Source: G965222535 sp965222535
Lineage (GTDB): Bacteria > Pseudomonadota > Gammaproteobacteria > HK1
DNA length: 64,000 nt
Assembly (NCBI GenBank): GCA_965222535.1
Contig: OZ244957.1
Location: 1,550,001 to 1,614,000, forward strand
Direction of reading: 5' to 3'
This document shows, in pieces, positions 9,254-17,991 of this stretch. The notes under the pieces are model-generated. The model searched no databases. It saw only the letters and a list, made by a program, of their open reading frames with translations, and was not told the origin of the DNA. The position numbers and the translations under genes are program-made. Every line of letters starts with the position of its first letter. The first letter of the stretch is position 1.

Positions 9254-9488
9254 AAACCCTCTTTAATAAAAAAACTGGCTGTGCCCTCCTTTCCCTAAGC
9301 GCTATCCTATCTCAGGGTTTTGAGGTTCCCAGAAAATAGTGGGTGATTGGCGAGAATGTGTCAATAGTGCTCGCCGCAGGGCGGCTGCACGCCAGTGCTT
9401 GGGGTTGATAGGGGAGAAGGTTGGCGCTGGACTTTCGCCGTTGATTTGGTTATCTTTGGTGCACTTGCCAACCCCAGAGAATAAACCG

Positions 9489-9821
9489 ATGCGCCTTGTT
9501 GTTGATGCAAAAACGATCGCCGTGGATGAGGACGGCTACCTTGCCTGCGCCGCCGATTGGAACCCCCAGGTCGCCGCTGTCATCGCCTGCGGGGACGATT
9601 GCGAGCTTAGCCCCGACCACTGGGAAGTGATCCATTTTCTGCGCGAGTACTATGCCGAACATCAGATGACGCCGGCGATGCGCGTACTGACTCAGGCGAT
9701 CGCCAAGCGCTTGGGGCACAGCAAAGGCAATACCCGCTATCTGTACCAACTGTACCCTGCGGGGCCGACTAAACAGGCCACCCGCTACGCGGGCCTGCCA
9801 AAGCCGATCAGCTGCATTTGA
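9489..9821 (+). CDS. tusE: TusE/DsrC-family sulfurtransferase subunit
   Basis: A 110-residue protein of the DsrC/TusE/DsvC family, which accepts and relays sulfur; TusE works in the relay for 2-thiouridine in tRNA wobble position 34. The family pattern is clear: DEDGYLACAADWNPQVAAVI, LSPDHWEVIHFLREYY, and the C-terminal arm GLPKPISCI with the invariant penultimate cysteine (Cys109). The second arm cysteine of true DsrC, about ten residues earlier, is absent (QATRYAGL), which favours TusE over dissimilatory DsrC. The start at 9489 gives the family length; the open frame extends further upstream without similarity. No tusBCD genes are nearby. Confidence 0.85.
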   Translation: MRLVVDAKTIAVDEDGYLACAADWNPQVAAVIACGDDCELSPDHWEVIHFLREYYAEHQMTPAMRVLTQAIAKRLGHSKGNTRYLYQLYPAGPTKQATRYAGLPKPISCI

Positions 9822-9830
9822 GGCGGCGCA

Positions 9831-10667
9831 TCAGTTGACGATGCGGGCGGCGGCGGTCGATAAGCGGAGGTGGGTCGCGCCCGCAAACGCGGTGGTGCTG
9901 AATACGGCGTTGCCGAGCATGATCATCGATGCTGCGCCGCCGTTTTGCTGAATCGCTGCAATGGTGTCGCACACCCGCGGGTCATGCAACAAACCACTGT
10001 CTAGGGCAAATTGTCGGGCAACCTCTATGTACACTTCAAGGCCATTGGTCGGTGCCTGCGCTAAGCGGGTCATGCGTTGCAGCGCGGTGCTGGCGGCAGC
10101 GTTGATGGTGTTGCGCCGCGCCACATCGCCGATGATGCTGCGGGTCAGCAGCGGGCTGAAGTACCGATACCAGATCGGTTGTTCAGGGATTGCCAAGCGC
10201 GTTGCGGACAGCGGCGCACCGGCGGTGTTTTTCAGATTGCAGCCGCCGAGGAGCTGACCGCATACGTCACCCAGTCCAGTCAGGTTGGAGACCTCGGCAA
10301 CATGGGCGATCATCCCCAACTGTTCACGCGAAAGCGCAAGTTGGAGCAGCTGATCGATAGCCAAGGCGCTGGCCAATGCACTCGCCCCGCTCAAACCAAA
10401 ACCGGCGCTGAGCGGTAACTTCGATTCGATGGTAACATGCATCGGGTGATTGCTCATCTGCGCAACCACTGTCCTAACGGTGGGAAAGTTGATCTCACGG
10501 TGGTTAAACCAGACACGTGTATCCTGCGCCGCGCGGACACTGACCAAAGCGCCGGCGGAAACGGTGAACCCCATACCCAAGGCGTGCATTCGGCGCGGAT
10601 CGGCGTTAGCTACGATTTGAAACACCATCGATACATTGCCCGGAGCAAAGGCGGTTGCGCTATTCAT
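9831..10667 (-). CDS. GHMP-family kinase, pantoate-kinase-like
   Basis: A 278-residue small-molecule kinase of the GHMP superfamily. The phosphate-binding loop is LPLSAGFGLSGASALASALA (about residues 85-104), a 'GFG.SGA' version most like archaeal pantoate kinases and their bacterial relatives rather than homoserine or mevalonate kinases. The N-terminus APGNVSMVFQI fits the GHMP substrate-binding start. If it is a pantoate kinase it would act in coenzyme A synthesis, but no pantothenate genes are near, so the substrate is an inference. It converges with tusE (stops 9 bases apart). A family B repeat begins two bases beyond its start codon, leaving a poor ribosome-binding site. Confidence 0.72.
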   Translation of the reverse strand: MNSATAFAPGNVSMVFQIVANADPRRMHALGMGFTVSAGALVSVRAAQDTRVWFNHREINFPTVRTVVAQMSNHPMHVTIESKLPLSAGFGLSGASALASALAIDQLLQLALSREQLGMIAHVAEVSNLTGLGDVCGQLLGGCNLKNTAGAPLSATRLAIPEQPIWYRYFSPLLTRSIIGDVARRNTINAAASTALQRMTRLAQAPTNGLEVYIEVARQFALDSGLLHDPRVCDTIAAIQQNGGAASMIMLGNAVFSTTAFAGATHLRLSTAAARIVN

Positions 10668-10668
10668 C

Positions 10669-10842
10669 GGGAACCTCGAAAGGCCTTGAATGGGCTGGCG
10701 GCTGGGGGGAGGAGAGGTGCCCCTCTCTTCTGTAACCTAAGCCAATGATAAATAACCTTATCCCCAATAGACAAGTGCCGCAGAGCGCCTCGCAGAAGCC
10801 ACTTTGCTTCGTTTTTCGAAGCGCCTCGTTCCTTGAGGCAGC
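10669..10842 (+). repeat. Family B repeat, copy 1; gap before gyrA
   Basis: The element begins GGAACCTCGAAAGGCC, has a G-rich run, 'TGTAACCTAAGCC', 'ATAAATAACC', 'CCCCAATAGACAAG', and closes with a hairpin-forming segment (TTCGTTTTTCGAAGCGCCTC). The remaining 10843-11101 before gyrA has no gene; it must hold the gyrA promoter, but I cannot point to a clear -35/-10 pair. Confidence 0.7.
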
Positions 10843-11101
10843 AACTTGCAAGGTGCCTAAGGCGGATAACGGCAAGCGTGCCCTCACGCGCCACTAAAGA
10901 AGATGAAAGCTGGCGGGCGGCGCGGATAGGCACTTGAATCACTGCACCGTAAGCGATATTCTTCCCATTGTTGGCGATAACCCACAACCCATGGACGGCG
11001 GCTTTGGCGCTGCACCGTTTGCCGGCTGACGGCTTGGCGCGCGTGCGGCGGCGCATTCAGCCTTAGGCTCCGTACCAATACCTCGAAATAGCCCCTGTCA
11101 A

Positions 11102-13858
11102 ATGACCGATATTGCAAAAGAAATCCTCCCGATCAACATTGAAGAGGAGATGAAACAGTCGTATCTCGATTATGCGATGAGCGTAATCGTCGGGCGTGCG
11201 CTTCCCGATGTGCGGGATGGCCTGAAACCAGTGCATCGCCGCGTATTGTATGCGATGAGCGAACTCGGTAACGACTGGAATAAGCCGTATAAGAAATCGG
11301 CCCGCGTGGTGGGCGATACGATCGGCAAGTACCACCCTCACGGCGAGGCCTCGATCTATGATGCCCTCGTGCGCATGGCGCAGCCGTTTTCGATGCGCAC
11401 GCCATTGATCGACGGGCAGGGTAATTTCGGCTCAGTGGATGGCGATTCCCCAGCGGCGATGCGTTACACCGAGGTGCGCATGGCGCGGGTAGCGCACGAG
11501 ATGCTGCACGACCTCGATAAAAACACCGTTGACTTCGCTCCCAATTACGACGAATCCGAACACGAGCCACAACTGCTACCAACGCGCGTGCCCAATTTGC
11601 TGGTCAACGGCTCGGCTGGCATCGCGGTGGGTATGGCGACCAACATCCCGCCGCATAACCTGTCTGAAGTGGTCGACGCCACGGTGGCGCTGCTCGACCA
11701 GCCGGCGCTTGGCATCGACGAGCTGATGCACTATCTGCCGGGGCCGGATTTCCCGACCTGTGGCATCATCAACGGCGCTGATGGCATCAAACAGGCGTAT
11801 CACACGGGACGTGGGGTTATTTATGTACGCGCCCGGGCGGGCTTGGAGGAGGACGAAAAAAGCGGGCGTCAGCGGTTGGTGGTAACTGAGTTGCCGTATC
11901 AGGTCAATAAGGCGCGCTTAATCGAGAAGATCGCCGATCTGGTCAAGCAGCGCAAGTTAGAAGGGATCGCCGAGTTGCGCGATGAGTCCGACAAAGACGG
12001 CATGCGGATGGTCATTGAACTTAAGCGCGGCGAGCAAGCAGAGGTGTTGCTCAACAACCTGTATCTGCATACGTATATGACGAGCAGTTTCGGCATCAAC
12101 CTAGTGGCCCTGGTGGATAACCGCCCACTGTTGCTGAACCTGAAGCAGATCCTGTCGGCCTTTATTCGCCACCGCCGGGAGATCGTTACCCGGCGCACAC
12201 GCTTTGACCTGAATAAGGCGCGTGAACGCGCGCATGTACTGGAGGGTTTGGCGATTGCGCTGACGAACCTCGATGCGATCATCAACTGCATTCGCGACAG
12301 CGCTAATTCGGCGGCGGCGCGTAGTGCGCTGACCGCACGCAACTGGGCTGCAGGAGAGATCGAGGAACTGCTTGAACGCGCTGCTGACACTATGCTCAGT
12401 CGCACGGATACAGCAGCGGATGCGCCGCGCATCCGCGAAATGGGCCACGCAACGGGACTTGTCGAGGGCGGTTACCGCCTGTCAGGCCCGCAGGCACAGG
12501 CCATCTTGGATTTACGTCTGCATCGTCTGACCGCCCTTGAGCAACATAAAATCACTGAAGAATACCAGCAGATATTGCGCCACATTGAGGAGCTGATCCA
12601 GATCCTGGGGAATCCTGAGAGGCTGCGCACGGTGGTGCGCGAAGAATTAATTGCGGTGCAGCAACAATACGCTGACAGCCGCCGCACCGAGATCCTCAAG
12701 CACCCCATTGGTCTCGAAACTGAGGATATGATCCCGCGCGAAAACGTGGTCGTTACGCTGTCCAAGGTCGGCTATATTAAATGGCATCCTTTGGACGCCT
12801 ACCCCTCGCAACACCGCGGCGGCAAGGGGCGCGTGGCAGCCACGATCCGCGAGGCCGACCTGATCAAGCACGTTGTCGTTGCGCATACCCACGATACCGT
12901 GCTGTGTTTTTCCAGCCATGGGAAGGTGTACTGGAAGCGGGTGTTTGAGCTGCCGCAGGCGACCCGCACCGCACGCGGCAAACCGATTGTCAACTTGTTG
13001 CCGTTGGCAGCAAACGAACGCATTAATGCGATCTTACCGCTGACCTCGTGTCACAGCGGTGGCTATCTGCTGATGGCTACGGCGCGCGGCTTGGTCAAGA
13101 AAACACCTCTTGCGCAGTTCCAGAGGCCGCGCTCCACAGGATTGATCGCGCTCAGTCTGCGCCCCGACGATTACCTGATCGGCGTCTTGGTAACGGAAGG
13201 CCGCCAAGGGCTGATGCTGGCTTCAAGGAATGGTCGCCTGATCCACTTCGACGAGCAGCAGATCCGACCGACCGGTCGCGGCTCTCAAGGGGTGCGCGGC
13301 ATGCGTATCGCGGCTGACGATGAAATCATTGCGCTGATGGTTGCCAACCCGGATGGGATGGTGCTGAGCGCCACCGAGTACGGCTTCGGCAAATGCACCA
13401 AGGCGACCGCCTATCGTCAGCAGGGGCGTGGTGGGCGCGGGCTACTGTCGATCCGCGGCAGCGAGCGCAATGGGCGCGTGGTTAGCACGTTGTTGGTCGC
13501 TCCAGACGATGAGATCATGCTGATTACCGATAGCGGCAAACTGATCCGCATGGCGGTCAGCGGCATCAGCGTCCTGGGTCGCACGACCCAAGGCGTGCGC
13601 TTGATCCGACTGGGAGACAACGACCTGCTGGCCGATGTTCAGTCGATCATTGAAGCCGATGAAGGCGGTGCTGATGAAGGCGGTGCTGATGAAGGCGGTG
13701 CCGATGAAGGCGGTGCTGATGAAGGCGGTGCTGATGAAGGCGGTGCTGATGAAGGCGGTGCTGATGAAGGCGGTGCTGATGAAGGCGGTGCTGATGAAGG
13801 CAGTGCTGATGAAGGCGGTGCCGATGAAGGCGGTGCCGATGAAGGCGGTGCTGCATGA
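11102..13858 (+). CDS. gyrA: DNA gyrase subunit A with a 13-copy repeat tail
   Basis: GyrA is the breakage-reunion subunit of DNA gyrase. The catalytic tyrosine is Tyr122 (AAMRYTE), and numbering matches E. coli exactly through the quinolone-determining region. The GyrA box in the C-terminal pinwheel is QHRGGKG, which marks it as gyrase rather than topoisomerase IV. Position 83 is Ala (HPHGEASIYD) where E. coli has Ser; Asp87 is kept. Alanine here is associated in other bacteria with low intrinsic quinolone susceptibility. The pinwheel is followed by 13 copies of ADEGG (one ADEGS) encoded by a 15-bp tandem repeat, making the protein 918 residues and the tail strongly acidic. It is followed by trpS on the same strand. 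Confidence 0.96.
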   Translation: MTDIAKEILPINIEEEMKQSYLDYAMSVIVGRALPDVRDGLKPVHRRVLYAMSELGNDWNKPYKKSARVVGDTIGKYHPHGEASIYDALVRMAQPFSMRTPLIDGQGNFGSVDGDSPAAMRYTEVRMARVAHEMLHDLDKNTVDFAPNYDESEHEPQLLPTRVPNLLVNGSAGIAVGMATNIPPHNLSEVVDATVALLDQPALGIDELMHYLPGPDFPTCGIINGADGIKQAYHTGRGVIYVRARAGLEEDEKSGRQRLVVTELPYQVNKARLIEKIADLVKQRKLEGIAELRDESDKDGMRMVIELKRGEQAEVLLNNLYLHTYMTSSFGINLVALVDNRPLLLNLKQILSAFIRHRREIVTRRTRFDLNKARERAHVLEGLAIALTNLDAIINCIRDSANSAAARSALTARNWAAGEIEELLERAADTMLSRTDTAADAPRIREMGHATGLVEGGYRLSGPQAQAILDLRLHRLTALEQHKITEEYQQILRHIEELIQILGNPERLRTVVREELIAVQQQYADSRRTEILKHPIGLETEDMIPRENVVVTLSKVGYIKWHPLDAYPSQHRGGKGRVAATIREADLIKHVVVAHTHDTVLCFSSHGKVYWKRVFELPQATRTARGKPIVNLLPLAANERINAILPLTSCHSGGYLLMATARGLVKKTPLAQFQRPRSTGLIALSLRPDDYLIGVLVTEGRQGLMLASRNGRLIHFDEQQIRPTGRGSQGVRGMRIAADDEIIALMVANPDGMVLSATEYGFGKCTKATAYRQQGRGGRGLLSIRGSERNGRVVSTLLVAPDDEIMLITDSGKLIRMAVSGISVLGRTTQGVRLIRLGDNDLLADVQSIIEADEGGADEGGADEGGADEGGADEGGADEGGADEGGADEGGADEGGADEGSADEGGADEGGADEGGAA
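13655..13849 (+). repeat. 15-bp tandem repeat, 13 copies, in the gyrA 3' end
   Basis: Exactly 195 bp made of 13 near-identical 15-bp units encoding Ala-Asp-Glu-Gly-Gly. Third-position C/T variation (GCC or GCT) is scattered, and one unit has GGC changed to AGT-like Ser coding. Units are in frame, so copy number can change without breaking the gene. Confidence 0.95.
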
Positions 13859-14027
13859 CCCGACTTGACCGCATGGTCGGCGCGCCATACGCGCCGCCGC
13901 AGGCGGTTGCTTTGCTCCTATTGCGGGCTGCCCGGCGTGGTGCCGCAGCGCCTGCTTGTGCGCCCGCCGCCCAGTGCCGCTGCGCTCCCTGACTACCATC
14001 CAAAGCAGCCCCTGCGAAGGAAACTCC

Positions 14028-15245
14028 GTGCCCCCCATTTCCTATGGTCATCAACGTGTATTGTCTGGTATGCGCCCCACCGGCCCGCTGCATCTGGGGC
14101 ATTACCACGGCGTATTGAAAAATTGGATTCGCTTGCAGCACGAGTACGAATGCTTCTTTTTTGTCGCCGACTGGCATGCGCTGACAACGCATTACGATGC
14201 CCCTCAGGATATTCAGCACAACACCTTGGATATGGTGATCGATTGGTTAGCGGTGGGGATCGATCCCGGTGATGCGGTGCTGTTTATTCAATCCAGAATA
14301 CCAGAACACGCAGAGCTGCATCTGCTGTTATCGATGGTTACCCCGTTGGGGTGGCTGGAGCGTGTACCGAGCTACAAAGAGCAGCAGGAGCGGCTGCATG
14401 ATCACGACCTGAACACGTACGGTTTTCTGGGGTACCCCGTGCTGCAAAGTGCGGATATTCTGATTTACCGCGCAACGCAGGTGCCGGTCGGTGAGGATCA
14501 GGTTGCTCATATCGAGCTCACCCGCGAGCTCGCGCGCCGTTTTAATTACCTGTTCGGGCGCGAAGTGAACTTTGAAGAGCGCTGCCAGGCGGCGCTGAGG
14601 AAAATCGGCGGCAAAAACGCCAAGCGCTATGAAGCGCTGCGCAACGCGTATCAGGAACAGGGCGACGGCGAAGCCCTAGTAACCGCCAGAGTCCTAGTGG
14701 AAAACCAGAAGAATATCAGCCTCGGCGATCAGGAGCGGTTGCTCGGCTATCTCGACGGCAGCGGCAAGGCGATCCTGACCGAGCCGCAGGCCTTGCTGAC
14801 CGATGTTGCAAAATTGCCGGGGCTGGATGGTCGCAAAATGTCAAAGTCCTGCGACAATACGATCCACCTGCGCATGGCACCCGATATCCTGCAACGCAAG
14901 CTGCGCACGATGCCCACGGACCCGGCGCGGGTGCGCATTAGCGATCCGGGGGACCCGCAAAAATGCCCAGTGTGGCAGTTGCATCAATCCTACACCGATG
15001 ACGCCACGCGGCAATGGGTGGAAAACGGCTGCCGCAGCGCGAGTATCGGCTGTATCAGTTGCAAGCAACCGCTGATCGATGCGATGGTGGCGGAATTACA
15101 GCCGATCAGGGAACGCGCCAAAGAGTATCAGGCGCAGCCGGATAAAGTGCGCTCGATCATCACGGATGGGTGCGAACGGGCGCGCGATGTCGCACGCGAA
15201 ACGCTGACCGACGTGCGCCAGGCGATGGGGCTTGGCTATCGTTAA
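14028..15245 (+). CDS. trpS: Tryptophanyl-tRNA synthetase
   Basis: A class I aminoacyl-tRNA synthetase that charges tRNA-Trp. The HIGH signature appears as PTGPLHLGHYHG and the KMSKS loop as GRKMSKSCDNT. FFFVADWHALTTHY and YPVLQSADILIYRATQVPVG are TrpRS-specific blocks. I chose the GTG at 14028 because GAAGGA lies just upstream and the protein then begins MPPISYGHQRVLSGMRPTG; the open frame starts earlier, at 13956. At about 405 residues it is longer than the ~330-residue E. coli enzyme because of an insert after the nucleotide-binding half (around GKNAKRYEALRNAYQEQGDG), a form seen in other proteobacteria. Confidence 0.93.
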   Translation: MPPISYGHQRVLSGMRPTGPLHLGHYHGVLKNWIRLQHEYECFFFVADWHALTTHYDAPQDIQHNTLDMVIDWLAVGIDPGDAVLFIQSRIPEHAELHLLLSMVTPLGWLERVPSYKEQQERLHDHDLNTYGFLGYPVLQSADILIYRATQVPVGEDQVAHIELTRELARRFNYLFGREVNFEERCQAALRKIGGKNAKRYEALRNAYQEQGDGEALVTARVLVENQKNISLGDQERLLGYLDGSGKAILTEPQALLTDVAKLPGLDGRKMSKSCDNTIHLRMAPDILQRKLRTMPTDPARVRISDPGDPQKCPVWQLHQSYTDDATRQWVENGCRSASIGCISCKQPLIDAMVAELQPIRERAKEYQAQPDKVRSIITDGCERARDVARETLTDVRQAMGLGYR

Positions 15246-15390
15246 TCGGCCTTTGCTGCAGCGCTGAAAAATGGGCACGGCACACAGGCGAGAACGCAAA
15301 GGCGTCTTTTTTATCAGGACGCCGCGGTAGTGGCTTGCTGGTAGCGCCTGACTTTGGCGCGTGGCTTTAGTGAAGGATCATAAAGATCGG

Positions 15391-16752
15391 ATGACGGATC
15401 TGCACATAACGGCCGCGCCGGACGGGGCCGCAGCACACGTCAGAATACACCGCCTGGATCGCTTGTCAGCCACCGAGCGGCGCTGCCTGCTATCCCGCAG
15501 CGGTGCTGATCTGAGCGCGTTTATCCCCAAAGTCGAGGCGATTGTTGAGCGCGTGCGGCAGCACGGTGATGCGGCGCTGGCGCACTACGCCAGAGAATTT
15601 GACGGCGCTGCGCTGAGCGGCGCTGCGATCGCTGCCACCCAAGCCGACTTTAACGCGGCTTTTGAGCGGCTTGACCCAGCGCTGATCGACACGCTTGAGT
15701 ACGCGGCGGAGAACATCCGGCGCTTCCACCAAGAACAGTTGCCCGGGCCGATGTGGCTGTGCCCCATCCGCCCGGGGGTATTGGCTGGTCAGCGCTTCAC
15801 CCCGATCGACAGCGTTGCCTGTTATTCACCGCGCGGCAAAGGATCGTTTCCATCGGTTACCCTGATGACCACGATACCGGCGGTGGTCGCCGGGGTGAAG
15901 CAGCCGATCGTGCTGACCCCCGCCGGCCGTGATGGCGAAGTGGATGCAGCGACGCTGGTGGCGGCGCGCATTGCCGGCGTTGAACGCGTGTATAAAGCCG
16001 GTGGCGCAGCGGCGGTGGCCGCAGCGGCGTTTGGCACCGCAACGATTCCGCGCTGTGACAAGATCGAAGGCCCCGGCGGGTTGTGGTTTATGGCCGCGCG
16101 CCGGGTGCTTGCCGAGCGCATCGATTCACGCCTGCCCGCGGGCCCGAGTGAGAGCATCGTCCTCGTTGACGATTCGGTTGACCCTCGGCTGGCCGCCCTA
16201 GATGCCTTGATCGAAGCCGAGCACGGTGCCGACAGTTCGGTGTTTCTGGTGACTTGGGATGCACACATCGCAGCGCAGGCGGCGGCGGCGATTAGCACTT
16301 ACCTGCAGTTGATGAGCACTGAGCGTGCGGCCTATGCCAGCGCCGTGCTCAGCGGCGATAACGGTGGCATTGCCCTCGCCAGCAGCGCCCAACAAGCCTA
16401 CGATTTCATTAACGACTACGCCCCCGAACATCTGCAAATATTGTCACGCCAGGCATTTGACCACCTCCCGCAGATCACCCATGCGGGTGAGATTTTATTG
16501 GGAGAATACGCCCCCGGCTCGATCGCCAACTACCTGATGGGCGCGAACTGCGTCCTGCCCACCGCTGGCACCGCCCGCACGCACTCGCCACTTGGCGTAC
16601 ATGATTTCCTCAAAGGTTCATCGATCGGGCACCTGACGCGCAGTGGCTACCGGCAACTTGCCGCGCATACCCACCGCTTCGCAACCTACGAGGGTTTTGA
16701 CGCCCACGCCAATGCCGTATCAGAAATGCGTGAGGAAATTCTTGAAAAATGA
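15391..16752 (+). CDS. hisD: Histidinol dehydrogenase (HisD family)
   Basis: HisD-family NAD-dependent dehydrogenases oxidise L-histidinol to histidine at a zinc site. Conserved blocks are YSPRGKGSFPSVTLMTTIPA, CDKIEGPGGLWFMAARRVL, AGPSESIVLVDD, EAEHGADSSVFLVT, APEHLQI and GEYAPGSIANYLMGANCVLP. The IEGPGGLWF version differs somewhat from the usual FGPGN; HpsN-type sulfopropanediol dehydrogenases belong to the same family, so substrate identity is less certain than family. I start at 15391 (MTDLHITAAPD); an ATG at 15361 is also open. No other histidine genes are near, so it is not in a his operon. Confidence 0.8.
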   Translation: MTDLHITAAPDGAAAHVRIHRLDRLSATERRCLLSRSGADLSAFIPKVEAIVERVRQHGDAALAHYAREFDGAALSGAAIAATQADFNAAFERLDPALIDTLEYAAENIRRFHQEQLPGPMWLCPIRPGVLAGQRFTPIDSVACYSPRGKGSFPSVTLMTTIPAVVAGVKQPIVLTPAGRDGEVDAATLVAARIAGVERVYKAGGAAAVAAAAFGTATIPRCDKIEGPGGLWFMAARRVLAERIDSRLPAGPSESIVLVDDSVDPRLAALDALIEAEHGADSSVFLVTWDAHIAAQAAAAISTYLQLMSTERAAYASAVLSGDNGGIALASSAQQAYDFINDYAPEHLQILSRQAFDHLPQITHAGEILLGEYAPGSIANYLMGANCVLPTAGTARTHSPLGVHDFLKGSSIGHLTRSGYRQLAAHTHRFATYEGFDAHANAVSEMREEILEK

Positions 16753-16832
16753 GCCGCGTGGCCCATTAAAAAAAGCTCTACCCCCTTCCATCTATTTTAA
16801 TCCGCAACTGCACAAGCTACGCTTGCTTTTCA

Positions 16833-17008
16833 GGAGAAGAAGAACCCTCCAGCGGTAATTTCATGGTGCCGCTGACCGGTCTATGCCGGTCAGCGAACGA
16901 TGCGCCGTTAGGCGCTCCTTATTAAAAATTAAAAAACACAGGCGTGTTTAGCACCCCTAAACGCGGTACTCCCTTCCCCAAAACCCCTAACCCCAGCATC
17001 TCCTGCGC
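16833..17008 (+). repeat. Family A repeat, copy 2
   Basis: About 176 bp nearly identical to 6931-7108, from GGAGAAGAAGAACCCTCCAG through the core GCGCCGTTAGGCGCTCC to the C-rich tail ending CATCTCCTGCGC. It ends exactly where a truncated HisD-like coding fragment begins on the other strand. The stretch 16753-16832 before it shows no gene. Confidence 0.85.
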
Positions 17009-17124
17009 ACGCTATCCTCGCCGCCTTGTTCAATCTCGTGCAGCATGGTTTGCACGACCTGGCGGGTATCGTCTTCGCCGGTGGTCGGGTTCTTAACGTT
17101 GGATTTAATAATCTGAATTGCCAT
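17009..17124 (-). pseudogene. 5' fragment of a second HisD-family gene cut off by a family A repeat
   Basis: Reading from the ATG at 17124, the minus strand encodes MAIQIIKSNVKNPTTGEDD and continues to VQTMLHEIEQGGEDSV before running into the family A repeat and a stop. The pattern (short start, ED, then a helix ending IE..G.D.VR) resembles the N-terminus of HisD/HpsN-type dehydrogenases. Only about 38 codons remain. The identification rests on a short stretch. Confidence 0.4.
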
Positions 17125-17346
17125 GAGAATGAGAGATGACTGGACGCCGGGGGGCTCCTGACTCAGCGCTATCAGTGAGGATAAGCAATTCGGTGGGCTA
17201 CACGGTCAGCCCACCGCGCTATTACTCGAAATCCTGCCGTTCACGGTCTCAAATCGTCGTTTCGTCGCTTATCGCAGGAAAACTCATCAATTCGGCCGTA
17301 AGGTTGTGGTGTGCAACAAACAGCCCATCACCCTGGAGGACGAACA

Positions 17347-17823
17347 ATGACTGCAAATACCCCTTCCCCTTGTAAAGCCATTCGCCAATCCGGTCAACGC
17401 AAAAATCTGCGTTGCCTGGGGTTACTCACCGCTGCGATCGTGCTGTCAGTATCCACCCCGGCGCTGGCTGCTGATCTGGAACTGAAGGTGACTAATATCG
17501 AATCGGGCACTGGCGAGATTCTAATCTCCCTTTATTCCAATGAAGAAGCATTTCGGTCCGAACCGCTTAAAACCCACAGACAAGCCGCGCAAACCGGTGA
17601 CATCGCGGTATTGCTTAACGACCTGCCAGTTGGTGACTACGCTGTTATGCTTTTCCACGATATCAACAGCAACGGAAAATTGGATACCAATTTGATTGGC
17701 ATACCAAAAGAGCCATGGGGTGGGTCCCTGAACGGCACACGCGTATTTGGCGCACCAAAATGGCAGGATGTAAAATTCACCCTGCCGGCTGAAGGCGTCT
17801 CCGTCAGTATTGAATTGCAATAA
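17347..17823 (+). CDS. DUF2141 secreted protein
   Basis: A 158-residue exported protein. A GGAGGA site precedes the ATG at 17347. The N-terminus has a signal peptide (LGLLTAAIVLSVSTPALAAD, likely cut after ALA). The mature part follows the DUF2141 pattern: GEILISLYSNEEAF, LNDLPVGDYAVMLFHDINSN, GKLDTNLIGIPKEPWG. The fold is probably an immunoglobulin-like beta sandwich; the biochemical role is unknown. It lies upstream of a carotenoid oxygenase in the same direction, and DUF2141 proteins are found near carotenoid genes elsewhere, but a family B repeat separates the two here. Confidence 0.82.
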   Translation: MTANTPSPCKAIRQSGQRKNLRCLGLLTAAIVLSVSTPALAADLELKVTNIESGTGEILISLYSNEEAFRSEPLKTHRQAAQTGDIAVLLNDLPVGDYAVMLFHDINSNGKLDTNLIGIPKEPWGGSLNGTRVFGAPKWQDVKFTLPAEGVSVSIELQ

Positions 17824-17852
17824 TTCAAACTACAGATAGCCGCCGTATAGAG

Positions 17853-17963
17853 TTAATGGCTTGTCTATTAGGGGAAGGGTTATAAATCAACTCCTGTACG
17901 TTACAGGTAATCATCCCCCATCCCCCATCCTTCCTATCCCGTTCAAGGTTTTTCGAGGTTTCC
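17853..17963 (-). repeat. Family B repeat, copy 2
   Basis: Reverse-orientation copy: GGCTTGTCTATTAGGGGAAG, 'TTATAAATCAACTCCTGTACG', a C-rich run (CCCCCATCCCCCATCC), and GGTTTTTCGAGGTTTCC at the end. It lies between the DUF2141 gene and the carotenoid oxygenase. Confidence 0.7.
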
Positions 17964-17991
17964 TTAGTATTTTCAGTAGTCGGATCAAATC

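Noticed and set aside
9489..9821. Dissimilatory sulfite reductase partner DsrC
   Set aside because: Only the penultimate cysteine is present; the second arm cysteine needed by true DsrC is missing, and no dsr genes are near.
13655..13849. Possible CRISPR array
   Set aside because: The units are contiguous 15-bp repeats without spacers, in frame inside gyrA, and no cas genes are near.
13442..14219. Long minus-strand frames with FISTA or HQHRL repeats opposite the gyrA tail
   Set aside because: They are antisense readings of the 15-bp gyrA repeat; the plus-strand gyrA frame is certain and explains them.
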